From positions 1,484,472 through 1,548,471 of the forward strand of contig NZ_CP117180.1 of the NCBI RefSeq assembly GCF_033971325.1: a stretch of DNA of 64,000 nt, given 5' to 3'. Position 1 is the first letter of the stretch, and the number at the start of each line of letters is the position of its first letter. This document shows, piece after piece, positions 15,903 through 25,556 of this stretch. Both the position numbers and the translations under genes were made by a program. The stretch is from Hydrogenobacter sp. T-2 (GTDB taxonomy: Bacteria; Aquificota; Aquificia; Aquificales; Aquificaceae). The notes under the pieces are model-generated. The model worked only from the letters and a program-made list of their open reading frames with translations. It was not told the origin of the DNA and did not search any database.

Positions 15903-15944
15903 CATTTTCAAAAACTAATCGCCAAGACCAGTTGCCAAGACTAC

Positions 15945-18899
15945 CTACAAGCTTACAAACTCCAACTTCCCATCCTTCAAATCCACCATTACCCTTTGCC
16001 CCTCTTTTATCTCACCCTTTATAATTAGGTTTGCCAGAGGAGTTTCTAAGTGCTTTTGCAGTGTCCTTTTGAGAGGTCTTGCACCATAGGCTGGGTCATA
16101 GCCGAGCTTTACAAGATGCTCCTTTGCCTTTTCTGTGAGCTCTATGGAAATGTTCCTCTCCGCCAGTCTTTTGTTTATACTTGCCACAAGCAGGTCTATT
16201 ATCTGGAAGAGCTCCTTCATGGTCAAGGGTTTAAAGACAATTATCTCATCTATCCTGTTTAGAAACTCTGGTCTGAAGTGATAACGCAGTTCTTCAAGCA
16301 CCCTTTCCCTTGCCCTTTCAAACTCCCTTTGAACCCTTTCTTCGTCTCCGTCCACAGGTATGCTCAAAAGATACTGAGAGCCTATGTTGGAGGTCATGAT
16401 TATCACCGTGTTTCTAAAGTCTACCGTCCTTCCGTGAGAGTCTGTGAGCCTTCCATCGTCCAAAACCTGCAAAAACAGGTCAAAGACCCTTGGATGTGCC
16501 TTTTCTACCTCGTCAAGGAGCAAGACCGAATAGGGTTTTCTACGAACCGCCTCGGTGAGCTTTCCTCCCTCTTCGTATCCCACATAGCCCGGTGGTGCAC
16601 CTATGAGCTTGGCTATGCTGTGCTCTTCTTTGAACTCGGACATATCAAGTCTTATTAAGGCATCTTCCTCTCCAAAGAGTAGCTCCGCAAGAGCCTTTGA
16701 AAGCTCCGTTTTTCCTACGCCCGTGGGTCCAAGGAATAGGAAGCTGGCTATGGGTCTTTTGGGGTCTTTTAGACCTGCCCTTGCCCTCCTTATGGCTTCT
16801 GCAACCGCAATTACCGCATGCTCTTGGTCTATTACCCTCTTGTGTAGTTCCTCTTCCAATTTGAGGAGCCTCTCCATCTCCTCTTCCTTTAGCTTTGTGG
16901 TAGGAATGCCAGTCCACTCGGAGACCACCTGTGCAATATCATCCCAGCCTACTACAAGCTCCTGAGCCTTTTTGCTTTCAAGCTCTTTTAATTCCTTTTC
17001 TAACTTCACCTTTTCTATCTTTAGGTTTGCTTCCTTTTCGTAGTCTCCTCTCTCGGATGCCTTGATTATCTCTTGGTCAAGCTCCTCTATACGCTTCTTT
17101 ATTTCCGATATTCTTGCCTCCGTCCCTCCTAACCTTGAAAGGAGTTCTTGCTTTTCCTTCTCAAGTTGAACCTTCTTTATCTTTAGTTGAGCTTCCTTTT
17201 CATAGTTGCCTTCAAGGTATGCCTTTTGTATCTCTTCCTCAAGGCTTCTTAGCCTTCTTTCTATTTCTTGAATCTCTGGAGGAACTGCTACCGCCATTAG
17301 CTTTTTGCGTGCAGATGCTTGGTCAAGGGCGTCTATTGCCTTATCGGGTAGCTTTCTAAAGGTCACATACCTTCTTGTGAGCTTTACCGCAGATTCTATG
17401 GCTTCGTCAGATATCTTTACCTTGTGGTGCTTTTCCAATTTTGGTCTTAGACCCTTGAGTATCTCTATGGTCTCTTCCTCTGTAGGCTCATCCACGTATA
17501 TGGGTTGAAACCTTCTTTCAAGGGCTGGGTCCTTTTCTATGTATTTGCGATATTCGTCCACCGTGGTTGCACCTATGACCCTTATTTCTCCTCTTGCCAA
17601 AGGAGGCTTTAGCATGTTGCCAGCATCTACCGCACCTTCTGCCTTGCCTGCACCCACCACGGTATGAATTTCATCTATAAAGAGTATTACATTACCCTTC
17701 TGTTTTACCTCTTCCAAAAGACTTTTAAAACGCTCCTCAAATTCTCCTCTGTATTTTGAACCTGCTATGAGAGAACCCATGTCTACGGATATAACCGCCT
17801 TGTCCTGAAGCTCTACAGGCACTTCCTTGTTAACTATCCTTTGTGCCAGACCTTCCACTATGGCAGTCTTTCCAACGCCCGGGTCTCCCACAAGCACAGG
17901 GTTGTTTTTCGTTCTTCTGAGTAGCACCTCTATAAGCTGGTTTATTTCCCTTTCTCTTCCTATCACTGGGTCAAGTTTGCCCTCCCTTGCCATCTGTGTG
18001 AGGTCCACACCAAACCTCTCAAGGGCGGACTTTTCCTCTTCCCTTAGCTCTTGTGCCACATCCTTCATTTTTTCACCTCCTGCTATATCTTCTAAAATCT
18101 TACCAGCAATAGTATCCTTTGCCTCCACAAGGCTTGCGACTATATGATAGGGTTCTACCTGAGAAAGACCCTCAGAGACCGCTTTGTCCTGAGCCTTCTC
18201 AAGGACTTTAATGAGGTTTTGAGAGTAGTCAAAGGCTGGTTCTTTGCCAAAGACTATTTTACCCACCGCATCTATGACCCTATCGGGAGATATGCCAAGC
18301 TCCTTGACCTGCTCTACAAGAGTTGATGTTTCAAGTGCTTTTCTTATAAGCCCGTCAATACTTAGCCTATTTTCAAGAAAGGCTCTCACATCCTCTAACT
18401 TAAAGACCGCAGAAAGGCTTCTTTCTACACCTTCGAGCTGACTTCTATATTGACCTTCAAGCCTCTCAAGCCGTGCCAGTTCCACCTGAAGCTCTTGCAA
18501 ACTCCAGTAATCTCCGTATTTTCTTGCCCTCTGAAGCTCTTGGTTTATCCTCTCCTTTGCCCTCTTTATCTTGTCCAACTCAATCTGCACCTGACCTATA
18601 TCAGACTTTACCTGCATTATCTTACTTCTTAGGTCAATAAGGTGCTGTGCTTCTTGCTGAACCGCCTTGTCTATTTGAGCGTGGAGCTTTTCAATGTATT
18701 CAGAGACCTTTTTGTAAAAGCCCTTTACATCCACACCTCTCTTTTCAATATACTTTGACAAAGGAGACTTTTCATCAGAAAGCATAAAGAGGAAAAGGTG
18801 GTCGGTATCCACCTTGCTATCTCCCCTCTTTTTTGCCAAGTCTTTTGCCCCGCTTAGGTATTCCAAAGACCTTGCGGAGAAAAGATTTTCACTAAACAT
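15945..18899 (-). CDS. clpB: ClpB disaggregase with enlarged N-terminal domain
   Basis: A 984-residue Hsp100 AAA+ chaperone that rescues aggregated protein with DnaK/DnaJ. Typical ClpB is about 860 residues; here the Clp N domain is split by a predicted coiled coil (about residues 65-165, rich in Gln, Lys and Glu) before the second N-repeat (about 220-290). NBD1 Walker A is GDPGVGKT (about 338-345), NBD2 Walker A GPTGVGKT (about 724-731). The middle coiled coil contains a tandem near-duplication ([18 protein letters not shown] at about 565 and [18 protein letters not shown] at about 619). ATG 18899 has a clear AAGGAGG. The promoter carries a HAIR-like repeat for HspR. Confidence 0.95.
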   Translation of the reverse strand: MFSENLFSARSLEYLSGAKDLAKKRGDSKVDTDHLFLFMLSDEKSPLSKYIEKRGVDVKGFYKKVSEYIEKLHAQIDKAVQQEAQHLIDLRSKIMQVKSDIGQVQIELDKIKRAKERINQELQRARKYGDYWSLQELQVELARLERLEGQYRSQLEGVERSLSAVFKLEDVRAFLENRLSIDGLIRKALETSTLVEQVKELGISPDRVIDAVGKIVFGKEPAFDYSQNLIKVLEKAQDKAVSEGLSQVEPYHIVASLVEAKDTIAGKILEDIAGGEKMKDVAQELREEEKSALERFGVDLTQMAREGKLDPVIGREREINQLIEVLLRRTKNNPVLVGDPGVGKTAIVEGLAQRIVNKEVPVELQDKAVISVDMGSLIAGSKYRGEFEERFKSLLEEVKQKGNVILFIDEIHTVVGAGKAEGAVDAGNMLKPPLARGEIRVIGATTVDEYRKYIEKDPALERRFQPIYVDEPTEEETIEILKGLRPKLEKHHKVKISDEAIESAVKLTRRYVTFRKLPDKAIDALDQASARKKLMAVAVPPEIQEIERRLRSLEEEIQKAYLEGNYEKEAQLKIKKVQLEKEKQELLSRLGGTEARISEIKKRIEELDQEIIKASERGDYEKEANLKIEKVKLEKELKELESKKAQELVVGWDDIAQVVSEWTGIPTTKLKEEEMERLLKLEEELHKRVIDQEHAVIAVAEAIRRARAGLKDPKRPIASFLFLGPTGVGKTELSKALAELLFGEEDALIRLDMSEFKEEHSIAKLIGAPPGYVGYEEGGKLTEAVRRKPYSVLLLDEVEKAHPRVFDLFLQVLDDGRLTDSHGRTVDFRNTVIIMTSNIGSQYLLSIPVDGDEERVQREFERARERVLEELRYHFRPEFLNRIDEIIVFKPLTMKELFQIIDLLVASINKRLAERNISIELTEKAKEHLVKLGYDPAYGARPLKRTLQKHLETPLANLIIKGEIKEGQRVMVDLKDGKLEFVSL

Positions 18900-18928
18900 G
18901 CCTACCTCCTTACTTAATAGTAGTTTTT

Positions 18929-18957
18929 ATAATATGCTTTAGTATACCTTTGTCAAG
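18929..18957 (-). promoter_or_regulatory. clpB promoter with HAIR-like HspR operator
   Basis: On the minus strand TTGACA (18956-18951), a 16-bp spacer and TATTAT (18934-18929) form the promoter. Overlaid on the -35 is CTTGACA-N7-ACTAAAG (18957-18937), which matches the HAIR operator CTTGAGT-N7-ACTCAAG at CTTGA, the 7-bp spacer, and five further positions of the right arm plus its end. HspR is encoded at 55916-56299. The dnaK promoter has the same arrangement. Confidence 0.7.
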
Positions 18958-19043
18958 TTTTGGAAAAATTTAAACATTACACCGTCAAGTAGGATGTGGG
19001 TAGCTCTGAATTTGTTCTATGGTAAGCTTCTATGAGTAAGTCC

Positions 19044-19463
19044 CTACCTGTGCCTGCTTTCTACGTTCGCAAGCTCTGCTACGGTGGTAGTGGTGAGGTA
19101 TTCAAGTATCTGTTCTCTTAGTTCGGTCCATCTGTGATGAATAACGCATGGTGAGCTTTGCCACTCCTCGCACCTTCCGGGTCTGAGGGCACAGTAGTCT
19201 AATTTGTAGTCCTCATCAAGGTAACTTATTACGTCCATTAAGGTTATATTCTCAGGTGGAACCGCAAGGGTAAAGCCACCAGTTGGACCCTTATAAGACT
19301 TCAAAACCCTTTCCCTTGCCAGCTTATGAAATATTTTTGAAAGAAAGGGTTTAGGGATTCTTTGAGCCTCTGCTATCTCCTCCACCTTGACAAGCCTGTC
19401 CCTGTTGAGGGCAAGGTATGCCAAAGCCAATAGGGCATATTTAACAGTTTCTGAGTATATCAT
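19044..19463 (-). CDS. Rrf2-family transcriptional regulator, probable Fe-S sensor
   Basis: A 139-residue DNA-binding protein with the Rrf2 winged helix (MIYSETVKYALLALAYLA; then VEEIAEAQRIPKPFLSKIFHKLARERVLKSYKGPTGGF). Three cysteines at residues 91, 98 and 106 match the spacing used by IscR/NsrR-type members to hold an iron-sulfur cluster, so it probably senses Fe-S status, nitric oxide or redox. It is a single-gene unit, divergent from glnE. A perfect dyad TGTC-GGA-GACA sits inside its own promoter, consistent with autoregulation. The regulon beyond that cannot be inferred. Confidence 0.88.
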   Translation of the reverse strand: MIYSETVKYALLALAYLALNRDRLVKVEEIAEAQRIPKPFLSKIFHKLARERVLKSYKGPTGGFTLAVPPENITLMDVISYLDEDYKLDYCALRPGRCEEWQSSPCVIHHRWTELREQILEYLTTTTVAELANVESRHR

Positions 19464-19471
19464 GAAAATAA

Positions 19472-19499
19472 ATTATATGTCGGAGACAGATTTCTGCAA
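19472..19499 (-). promoter_or_regulatory. Promoter of the rrf2-like gene with embedded dyad
   Basis: On the minus strand TTGCAG (19499-19494), 16 bp, then TATAAT (19477-19472). The inverted repeat TGTCGGAGACA (19478-19488) lies in the spacer directly upstream of the -10, a position where a bound dimer would block RNA polymerase. Confidence 0.58.
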
Positions 19500-19519
19500 A
19501 GTGAAATTAGAATATTAGC

Positions 19520-22300
19520 ATGTTCCCCTCAGAATGGTGGAAAAGGGCAGAGGAAAGGGTATATAACCTAAATAGGGCAAGAGAAAGCCTTGAGGAGCTC
19601 CTCAAAAGGCATCCCAATCCTCAAAGCCTTTTGGACTATCTAAACGAAAGAAGGTTTATCTTGCTTTTGGAGCTTCTTGACCAGTCTGAGTGTATAAGGA
19701 AGTTTCTAATAAACCATCCAGAAGACTTTCAAAAAACCATACCTAGGCTTTGGTATGTCTTTAAGGACAAAAGAGCCTATCTTAAGGAATTGGAAGAGCT
19801 TACCTCTCAGAGCATGTCCGACGATGACCTTTCAAAAACCCTTGCTTATTACAGACACAGAGAGCTTATGAGAATATTTGCAAAGGAGATACTGGGAACC
19901 GCAAAGTATGAAGACCTTTTGCAAGAGTATTCAAACTTGCCAGATGCCATGCTTGAGCTTGCTTACAGAAGAGCTTATCAAGAAATGGTTGAAAGATATG
20001 GAGAACCTCTTGAGGAAAGTGGAAATCCAGCTACAGGTTGTATAATTGCTTTAGGAAAGCTCGGAAGCCATGAGCTCAACTACTACTCGGACATAGACAT
20101 AATGTTTATCCACTCCAGCGACAAGGGGCACGCAGGAAGGCTTACCATTAATGAGTTTTTTCAAAAGGTTTTCCAAAAGCTCTTTAAACTCATGACGCAG
20201 ATAACACCAGAAGGTAAGCCTTATGAGGTGGACCTTGACCTTAGACCCTTTGGAAAGTCAGGTCCTATAAGCATGTCCTTGAGGAGTGCGGAGCTGTATT
20301 ATGAGTCCTATGGAAGAACTTGGGAAAGGTTTGCACTTCTTAGGGCAAGATACTGTGCGGGAGATGAGGAGTTATATAGGGCTTTTGAGAGGGAAGTGAA
20401 AGAGCCTTTTGTCTTTAGAAAATCCGTTGACTATCGCATACTTGAGGAGATAAGGCTCATAAAGGCTCAGATAGCCAGCGAGGCAAAGAAAAGGCTTCTT
20501 GGTAAAAATAACATTAAGACAGGAGAAGGTGGCATAAGAGAAGTGGAGTTTACAGTCCAGTCTCTTGTTTTGCTACTTGGTGGAAAGTTTCCCTTTCTTA
20601 GAGAGAGCAACACCTTTAGGGCTATATGGAAGCTCAGCCAAAAGGGTGTTTTTTCTAACGAAGAGGCTATTTTTTTGGAAAGGGCTTATGAGTTTCTGAG
20701 AAGGCTTGAGCACAAGCTACAGCTCCATTCCTGCACTCAAACTCAGAGCTTCTCAGAAAACGACACAAGCAGGCTTGCAAGGCATATGGGAATGAAGGAA
20801 CAAGAGCTCAGAGCCAACTATGAAAAGTATACAAAGGGCGTAAGCCTCATCTTTTCTCAGATAATACCCTCTCAAGAGGAGGAAGACCTGCACCCCATAC
20901 AGAGGGCTTTGCTAAATGGAGACATTGAGGAAGCAAAAGAGATACTCATAAACTACCACTTTAGAGAACCCATCAGAGCCTTTAATATACTTTGGAGCTA
21001 CATAAGTGGAAGGGAAGGCATAAAGCTATCCACACAGGAAAAGCAAGCCTTTATAAGGCTTCTTCCACAGCTTCTTGAAAGCATGGCTCAAACCACAGAC
21101 CCAGATGAGACCCTTGCCAACTTTGACAAGTTCTTCTCTAACCCAACAGGCAGAAAAGTAATTTTGAGCCCTGCAAAAGAGGATATAAATAGGACTCTTT
21201 GCAAGGTATTTTCCTTGTCCTCTTATCTGTCCACTCTCATAAGCAGGTTTCCAGACCTTGTGGAGGATGTGCTCACTCTTTATCAAGACTTTCCAGATGA
21301 AGAGAGGTTAACTGAAGAGTTTGAAAAATACAAGGCTATCCTAAACTTAAGCCCTGAAAACCTTTATAGAAGGTTCAAAAGGGTTTGGGAGATAAGAATA
21401 GCCCTTGTATACTTAATGAAAAGAGAAGACAGATACAAGAAGCTCTTTAGCTTTTTTGAAAAGCTTTCGGACCTTGCGGACTTTCTCATGAAAAGGCTTT
21501 GGGAAAACTTAGGTCTTGAAGATACACTAATTCTCGCTCTTGGAAAGTATGGAAGCAGGGAACTAACTATCGGTTCCGACCTTGACCTTGTATTCGTCTG
21601 TGGGAGTGCAGGAGAAGAAAAAACAAAGAAGGCTCAAGAGTTTATAGCCTTTCTTACAAAACATACCTCAGAGGGCTATCTGTATGATGTGGACTTTAGA
21701 CTTAGACCCATGGGAAATGCGGGAGAAATAGCACCCTCTCTGAGCTTTTATAAGGAATACTTCCAGTTTAATGCAAGAACATGGGAAAGGCTTGCATGGA
21801 CAAGATGCAGGTATATTGCAGGACCAGAGGAGCTTGTGGAGGAGTTTGAAACTTTGCTTAAAGCCTTTCTCTTTGAGAAACCCCTTGGTGAGAAGGAAAG
21901 AAAAGAGATAAGGGATATGAGGTTTGCACTTGAGGTTAATGCGAAAAAGGGAAAGAGCTTTGTGGACCTTAAGTTTTCTCCTGGTGGTCTCATAGATGCG
22001 GAGTTTCTAATCCAGTATTACGTGCTTTTGGAAAGGCTTAGGGAGCCATCTATGATAAGGGCATGCCAGAGGCTAATAGGAAAGTATCCTATACTCAGAG
22101 AAACTCGCGAACATTACACCTTTCTAAGGCTTGTGGAGACAAGACTAAGGCTTTCAAAGGAAAGGGCTGGGTCTTTACTTGGACCTCAAGAAGGCAAAAG
22201 GGTAGCAAGCTCACTGGGTATGCAAGAGGATGAACTCAAAGAAAAAGTGGCTGATAGCATGAGAAGACTAAGGGAGATATTTCTTGAAGTTTTCGATTAA
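19520..22300 (+). CDS. glnE: Bifunctional glutamine synthetase adenylyltransferase/deadenylylase
   Basis: A 926-residue enzyme that adds and removes AMP on glutamine synthetase in response to nitrogen. It shows the duplicated nucleotidyltransferase layout: GKLGSHELNYYSDIDIMF (about 177-194) for deadenylylation and GKYGSRELTIGSDLDLVFV (about 676-694) for adenylylation, each followed by a D-x-R-LRP block (VDLDLRPFG and VDFRLRPMG) and a helical PII-uridylyltransferase-like linker domain. The length agrees with the family. TAGAAT at 19508-19513 ends 6 nt before ATG and there is no Shine-Dalgarno. glnA and the PII gene are not in this window. Confidence 0.95.
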   Translation: MFPSEWWKRAEERVYNLNRARESLEELLKRHPNPQSLLDYLNERRFILLLELLDQSECIRKFLINHPEDFQKTIPRLWYVFKDKRAYLKELEELTSQSMSDDDLSKTLAYYRHRELMRIFAKEILGTAKYEDLLQEYSNLPDAMLELAYRRAYQEMVERYGEPLEESGNPATGCIIALGKLGSHELNYYSDIDIMFIHSSDKGHAGRLTINEFFQKVFQKLFKLMTQITPEGKPYEVDLDLRPFGKSGPISMSLRSAELYYESYGRTWERFALLRARYCAGDEELYRAFEREVKEPFVFRKSVDYRILEEIRLIKAQIASEAKKRLLGKNNIKTGEGGIREVEFTVQSLVLLLGGKFPFLRESNTFRAIWKLSQKGVFSNEEAIFLERAYEFLRRLEHKLQLHSCTQTQSFSENDTSRLARHMGMKEQELRANYEKYTKGVSLIFSQIIPSQEEEDLHPIQRALLNGDIEEAKEILINYHFREPIRAFNILWSYISGREGIKLSTQEKQAFIRLLPQLLESMAQTTDPDETLANFDKFFSNPTGRKVILSPAKEDINRTLCKVFSLSSYLSTLISRFPDLVEDVLTLYQDFPDEERLTEEFEKYKAILNLSPENLYRRFKRVWEIRIALVYLMKREDRYKKLFSFFEKLSDLADFLMKRLWENLGLEDTLILALGKYGSRELTIGSDLDLVFVCGSAGEEKTKKAQEFIAFLTKHTSEGYLYDVDFRLRPMGNAGEIAPSLSFYKEYFQFNARTWERLAWTRCRYIAGPEELVEEFETLLKAFLFEKPLGEKERKEIRDMRFALEVNAKKGKSFVDLKFSPGGLIDAEFLIQYYVLLERLREPSMIRACQRLIGKYPILRETREHYTFLRLVETRLRLSKERAGSLLGPQEGKRVASSLGMQEDELKEKVADSMRRLREIFLEVFD

Positions 22301-22309
22301 TTGAGTTTC

Positions 22310-23266
22310 TCAGAGGAGTAGAGAAGCAACAAGGAAGTAAATAAACACTGATATTATATCCTGTATCACAGTGGCGAGAGGTCCACTTCCGTGAGCTGGG
22401 TCTAATCCAAGCCTTTTGAAAAACAGAGGTAATAAGGACGCAACAAACCCTGCAACAGAGGAAGCAATAAGTATAGCAAGAGAGACGACAAAAGCTATTT
22501 TAAAATCCTTCCAAAAAAGCCATATGGTTATAAGACTAAAGAGAAAAAGCACAAAACCTATAGCAGTGCTTGTTTTGGTTTCTTTTCTTATATCAGCAGG
22601 AAGCCCCAGCGCGAAGGCTCTGACCACAAGAGCCTCTGTCTGTGTTCCTACCGCATCCGCAAGGTAAACCACCGTTGGTATGAAAAAGGCAAGTGCTACA
22701 TGTTTTTCCAATTCCTTTTCAAACATTCCAACAACTCCTGCAGCGAAAAATCCACCCGCAAGACCTACTAAAAGCCAGGGCAATCTGTAGACTACCCTCT
22801 TTTTCATGGGTGCACCTGAGTAGGAGACTGCGGTGCTATCCGGCCCAAGTATACCAGCCATTCTTGAAAGGTCTTCTTCGTGTTCCTGAAGTAGAACCTT
22901 AAGCAAGGTATAAGGCGGAATAAGCCCAAGGAAGTATCCATAATGATCCACAACAGGCATGGCGTATTCGCCCCTTTGCACTGCTTGCCAGGCTACCACT
23001 TCTTGGTCTGTGTCAGGGCTCGCCCTCGGGGGGTCCTTATCCATTATATGACCTATTCTGTCCTCTGGGTTTGCACTAAATAGGTCTTCTGCGGTTACTA
23101 TCCCCACGAGCTTTCCTCCCTCAAGCACCACTATATGAGAGGCGGATGCATACTTTTTGCCCAGTATCCTTTCAATGGTCTCTTTCACAGTGTTCTCAGG
23201 GTGTGCCACTGGCACATCAACAACAGCAAGGGACTTTGCAGTCTCGTAGAAGCTTTCTCTTTCCAT
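22310..23266 (-). CDS. MgtE-like divalent cation transporter lacking the N domain
   Basis: A 318-residue protein: two CBS domains (about residues 10-125) followed by a five-helix membrane domain with LAFFIPTVVYLADAVGTQTEALVVRA and GLDPAHGSGPLATVIQDI, the pore signatures of MgtE magnesium channels. The usual N-terminal superhelical MgtE_N domain, which gates with the CBS pair, is absent, so the protein is about 130 residues shorter than classical MgtE. ATG 23266 is preferred to a TTG two codons upstream. It converges on glnE with 9 bp between stops. Mg2+ (or Co2+) is the likely ion by family. Confidence 0.85.
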   Translation of the reverse strand: MERESFYETAKSLAVVDVPVAHPENTVKETIERILGKKYASASHIVVLEGGKLVGIVTAEDLFSANPEDRIGHIMDKDPPRASPDTDQEVVAWQAVQRGEYAMPVVDHYGYFLGLIPPYTLLKVLLQEHEEDLSRMAGILGPDSTAVSYSGAPMKKRVVYRLPWLLVGLAGGFFAAGVVGMFEKELEKHVALAFFIPTVVYLADAVGTQTEALVVRAFALGLPADIRKETKTSTAIGFVLFLFSLITIWLFWKDFKIAFVVSLAILIASSVAGFVASLLPLFFKRLGLDPAHGSGPLATVIQDIISVFIYFLVASLLL

Positions 23267-23307
23267 AAGCAAAGTTTAATAGTCTATTGTTAACTTTTTG
23301 TTAAAAC

Positions 23308-24717
23308 TCAGCCCAAAATTTCCAAGGCTTTTATTACCCTATGTAAAACTCTCTCTTTTGGAAGCACATCGCACATAATGTCCACACCTATACCCTCTAA
23401 CTCTCCAGTAAGACATGCCCTAAGTGCGTGCCATATCTCCTTTGCCTTTAGATTAAGCTCCTTTTGTATCTCTTTGGCTATTTCCTTTACCCTTTGAGCG
23501 TTTATGTCTCCCTCTTGCACCTTTTGTAAGAAAAGCTCAAGAACTCTTCTTGAAGGCTCATTTTCAAGGACAGCCATAGCTTCCTCTGAATAGCTCACCT
23601 CTTGGACAAAAAAGGGCTTAAGCCTTTCCACACCTTCTGTTAAGGTCTCAAAGGAGTCCCTGGTCTTTTCCAAGACTTTTCTTACAAAGTCCTTGTCCGC
23701 TTTGTATCCTGCCTTCTCAAGGAAAGGCATAAACTCCTCCACAAGCCTGTCAAGAGAAAGCACCTCTCTTATATAAACTCCGTTCATCCACCTTAGCTTT
23801 TCCTTGTTAAAGACCGCAGGTGCGGAGTTTACCCCTTCCAAAGTAAACAAGTCTATAAGCTCCTTTTTGGAGAATATCTCCCTTCCTTCTTCTGGTGGAG
23901 ACCAGCCAAGAAGACATAGAAAGTTAAAAAGTGCAGGAGACAGATAGCCCTCTTCCCTGTAGTTTCTCACAGAAACCGCACCATGACGCTTTGAAAGTTT
24001 GCTTCTGTCCTCTCCCAGTATAACAGGCAGGTGGGCAAACTTAGGAACCTCAAAGCCAAGGGCTTCGTATATGAGTATCTGCTTGGGTGTGTTAGGAATG
24101 TGGTCTTCCCCTCTTACCACGTGTGTGACCCCCATGAGGGCATCGTCCACAACCACCACAAAATTGTAAGTGGGCGTTCCATCGCTCCTCACTATAACAA
24201 AATCTCCAAAATCATCCACATTTATAGCTATATGACCCTTTATAAGGTCTTGAAAGACCACAACCCTGCCATCTGGCACTCTAAAGCGTATAGTATAGGG
24301 TTTGCCTTGTCTTTTGAACTCTTCCACTTCTTCTTTGCTTAGGGCTCTACACTTGCCAGAGTATCTATAAGGCACTCCCTTTTCTTCTGCCTTCTTCCTT
24401 TCTTCTTCAAGCTCTTCCACAGTGCAAAAACAGGGATAGGCATGTCTGCTTTGCACGAGCTTTTCCGCATATTCTCTGTATATGTCAAACCTCTCTGACT
24501 GTCTGTAGAATTCATCCCATTCTATGCCAAGCCACTTAAGGTCCTCAAGGAGCATTTCCTCAAACTCCTTTGTAGACCTTTCTCTGTCTGTATCTTCTAC
24601 CCTGAGGATAAACTTCCCGCGGTGGTGTTTGGCAAAAAGGTAGCTAAATATAGCAGTCCTTGCGTTTCCAAGATGCAAATATCCCGTAGGACTTGGTGCA
24701 AAGCGTGAAACTACCAT
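23308..24717 (-). CDS. gltX: Glutamyl-tRNA synthetase
   Basis: A 469-residue class I aminoacyl-tRNA synthetase. HIGH-type motif GYLHLGNART (about 12-21), KMSKS-type motif SKLSKRHG (about 240-247) and the C-terminal anticodon-binding helices are in place. A CFCTVEELEEERKKAEEKG segment (about 98-116) carries part of a zinc-like site. It charges tRNA-Glu, also the precursor for tetrapyrroles through HemA, encoded elsewhere in the window. TATAAT on the minus strand (24731-24726) ends 8 nt before the ATG and overlaps the stop of the preceding methyltransferase gene. Organisms of this group can have a second, non-discriminating GltX, so discriminating status is unknown. Confidence 0.95.
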   Translation of the reverse strand: MVVSRFAPSPTGYLHLGNARTAIFSYLFAKHHRGKFILRVEDTDRERSTKEFEEMLLEDLKWLGIEWDEFYRQSERFDIYREYAEKLVQSRHAYPCFCTVEELEEERKKAEEKGVPYRYSGKCRALSKEEVEEFKRQGKPYTIRFRVPDGRVVVFQDLIKGHIAINVDDFGDFVIVRSDGTPTYNFVVVVDDALMGVTHVVRGEDHIPNTPKQILIYEALGFEVPKFAHLPVILGEDRSKLSKRHGAVSVRNYREEGYLSPALFNFLCLLGWSPPEEGREIFSKKELIDLFTLEGVNSAPAVFNKEKLRWMNGVYIREVLSLDRLVEEFMPFLEKAGYKADKDFVRKVLEKTRDSFETLTEGVERLKPFFVQEVSYSEEAMAVLENEPSRRVLELFLQKVQEGDINAQRVKEIAKEIQKELNLKAKEIWHALRACLTGELEGIGVDIMCDVLPKERVLHRVIKALEILG

Positions 24718-24726
24718 GAGAAACTA

Positions 24727-25548
24727 TTATAACTTTTTAAGCCTCTTGTTCCAAAGCCCTTTCTTTTTCCTCTCCTCAAAGGTGAGGCTAACCTCATGAA
24801 GGGAAAGCTCATAAAGGACTCTATGCCTTTCCTTATCTGCGGATTCAAGCCTCTTTATAGCATAAGCCACATATTCTTCAGAAATATCTATTCCTACATA
24901 TGCCTTACCCAACAGCTTTGCAGATACCAGTGTAGTTCCCGTGCCACAGAATGGGTCTATGACTACACCGTATCTGTCTTCAAGAATAGAGTGGATTATC
25001 CTTGTAGGAAGCTCTATGGGAAAAACCGCAGGATGGCTTTTGTGTCCTTGTTCTGGTCTTATGTCCCATATGGATGTGAGTTTTGCATGCTGTGGTTTTA
25101 GTTCCGCAGGTTTGCCCTTTACGAGCCAATATATTCTTTCCTCAACCTGCCAAAACCTCCATCCTCTAATGTTCCCTGCTATTTTTCTGTTCCAAATAAT
25201 CTCCTGCCATATATTCCACTTGGTTTTTGTAAGCCACTCAAGAGGATGTATCATCTTTCCGTTTTCGTATCTAACCTTGTGGTTGTAGAAAAAACTGCCT
25301 CCTTCTTTTATCACTCTGTGTAGTTCATCTAAAACGTCTATCTGCCATCTTTGATAGTCTTCCTCCTTCATAGCGTCTTTGTAAGTTTTGTATATCACTT
25401 TTGGCACAAGCCAACCGCCATGTTTTTCCTTCTTGTTATAAGGCGGTGAAGTTATCCCAAGGTCTATGGAATCAGAAGGCATGTCCCTAAGAACTTCTAA
25501 AACATCTCCGCATATAACTCTGTTGAGAAACTCTTCTATGCTATGCAT
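24727..25548 (-). CDS. Beta-class N4-cytosine-type DNA methyltransferase
   Basis: A 273-residue modification methylase with the catalytic motif first (TSPPYNKKEKHGG, about residues 33-45; SPPY is typical of N4-cytosine enzymes) and the SAM motif near the C-terminus (VIDPFCGTGTTLVSAKLLGKAYVGIDI, shown here as two parts around FCGTGTT), which is the beta-class order. It should methylate duplex DNA at a specific site; the target cannot be read from sequence. No restriction endonuclease gene lies on either side. Its neighbour 8 bp upstream is endonuclease III, suggesting a methylation-repair pairing. Confidence 0.87.
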   Translation of the reverse strand: MHSIEEFLNRVICGDVLEVLRDMPSDSIDLGITSPPYNKKEKHGGWLVPKVIYKTYKDAMKEEDYQRWQIDVLDELHRVIKEGGSFFYNHKVRYENGKMIHPLEWLTKTKWNIWQEIIWNRKIAGNIRGWRFWQVEERIYWLVKGKPAELKPQHAKLTSIWDIRPEQGHKSHPAVFPIELPTRIIHSILEDRYGVVIDPFCGTGTTLVSAKLLGKAYVGIDISEEYVAYAIKRLESADKERHRVLYELSLHEVSLTFEERKKKGLWNKRLKKL

Positions 25549-25556
25549 TGCACTTT

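Noticed and set aside
24727-25548. Complete restriction-modification system
   Set aside because: No endonuclease gene is adjacent; neighbours are gltX and nth, both housekeeping.
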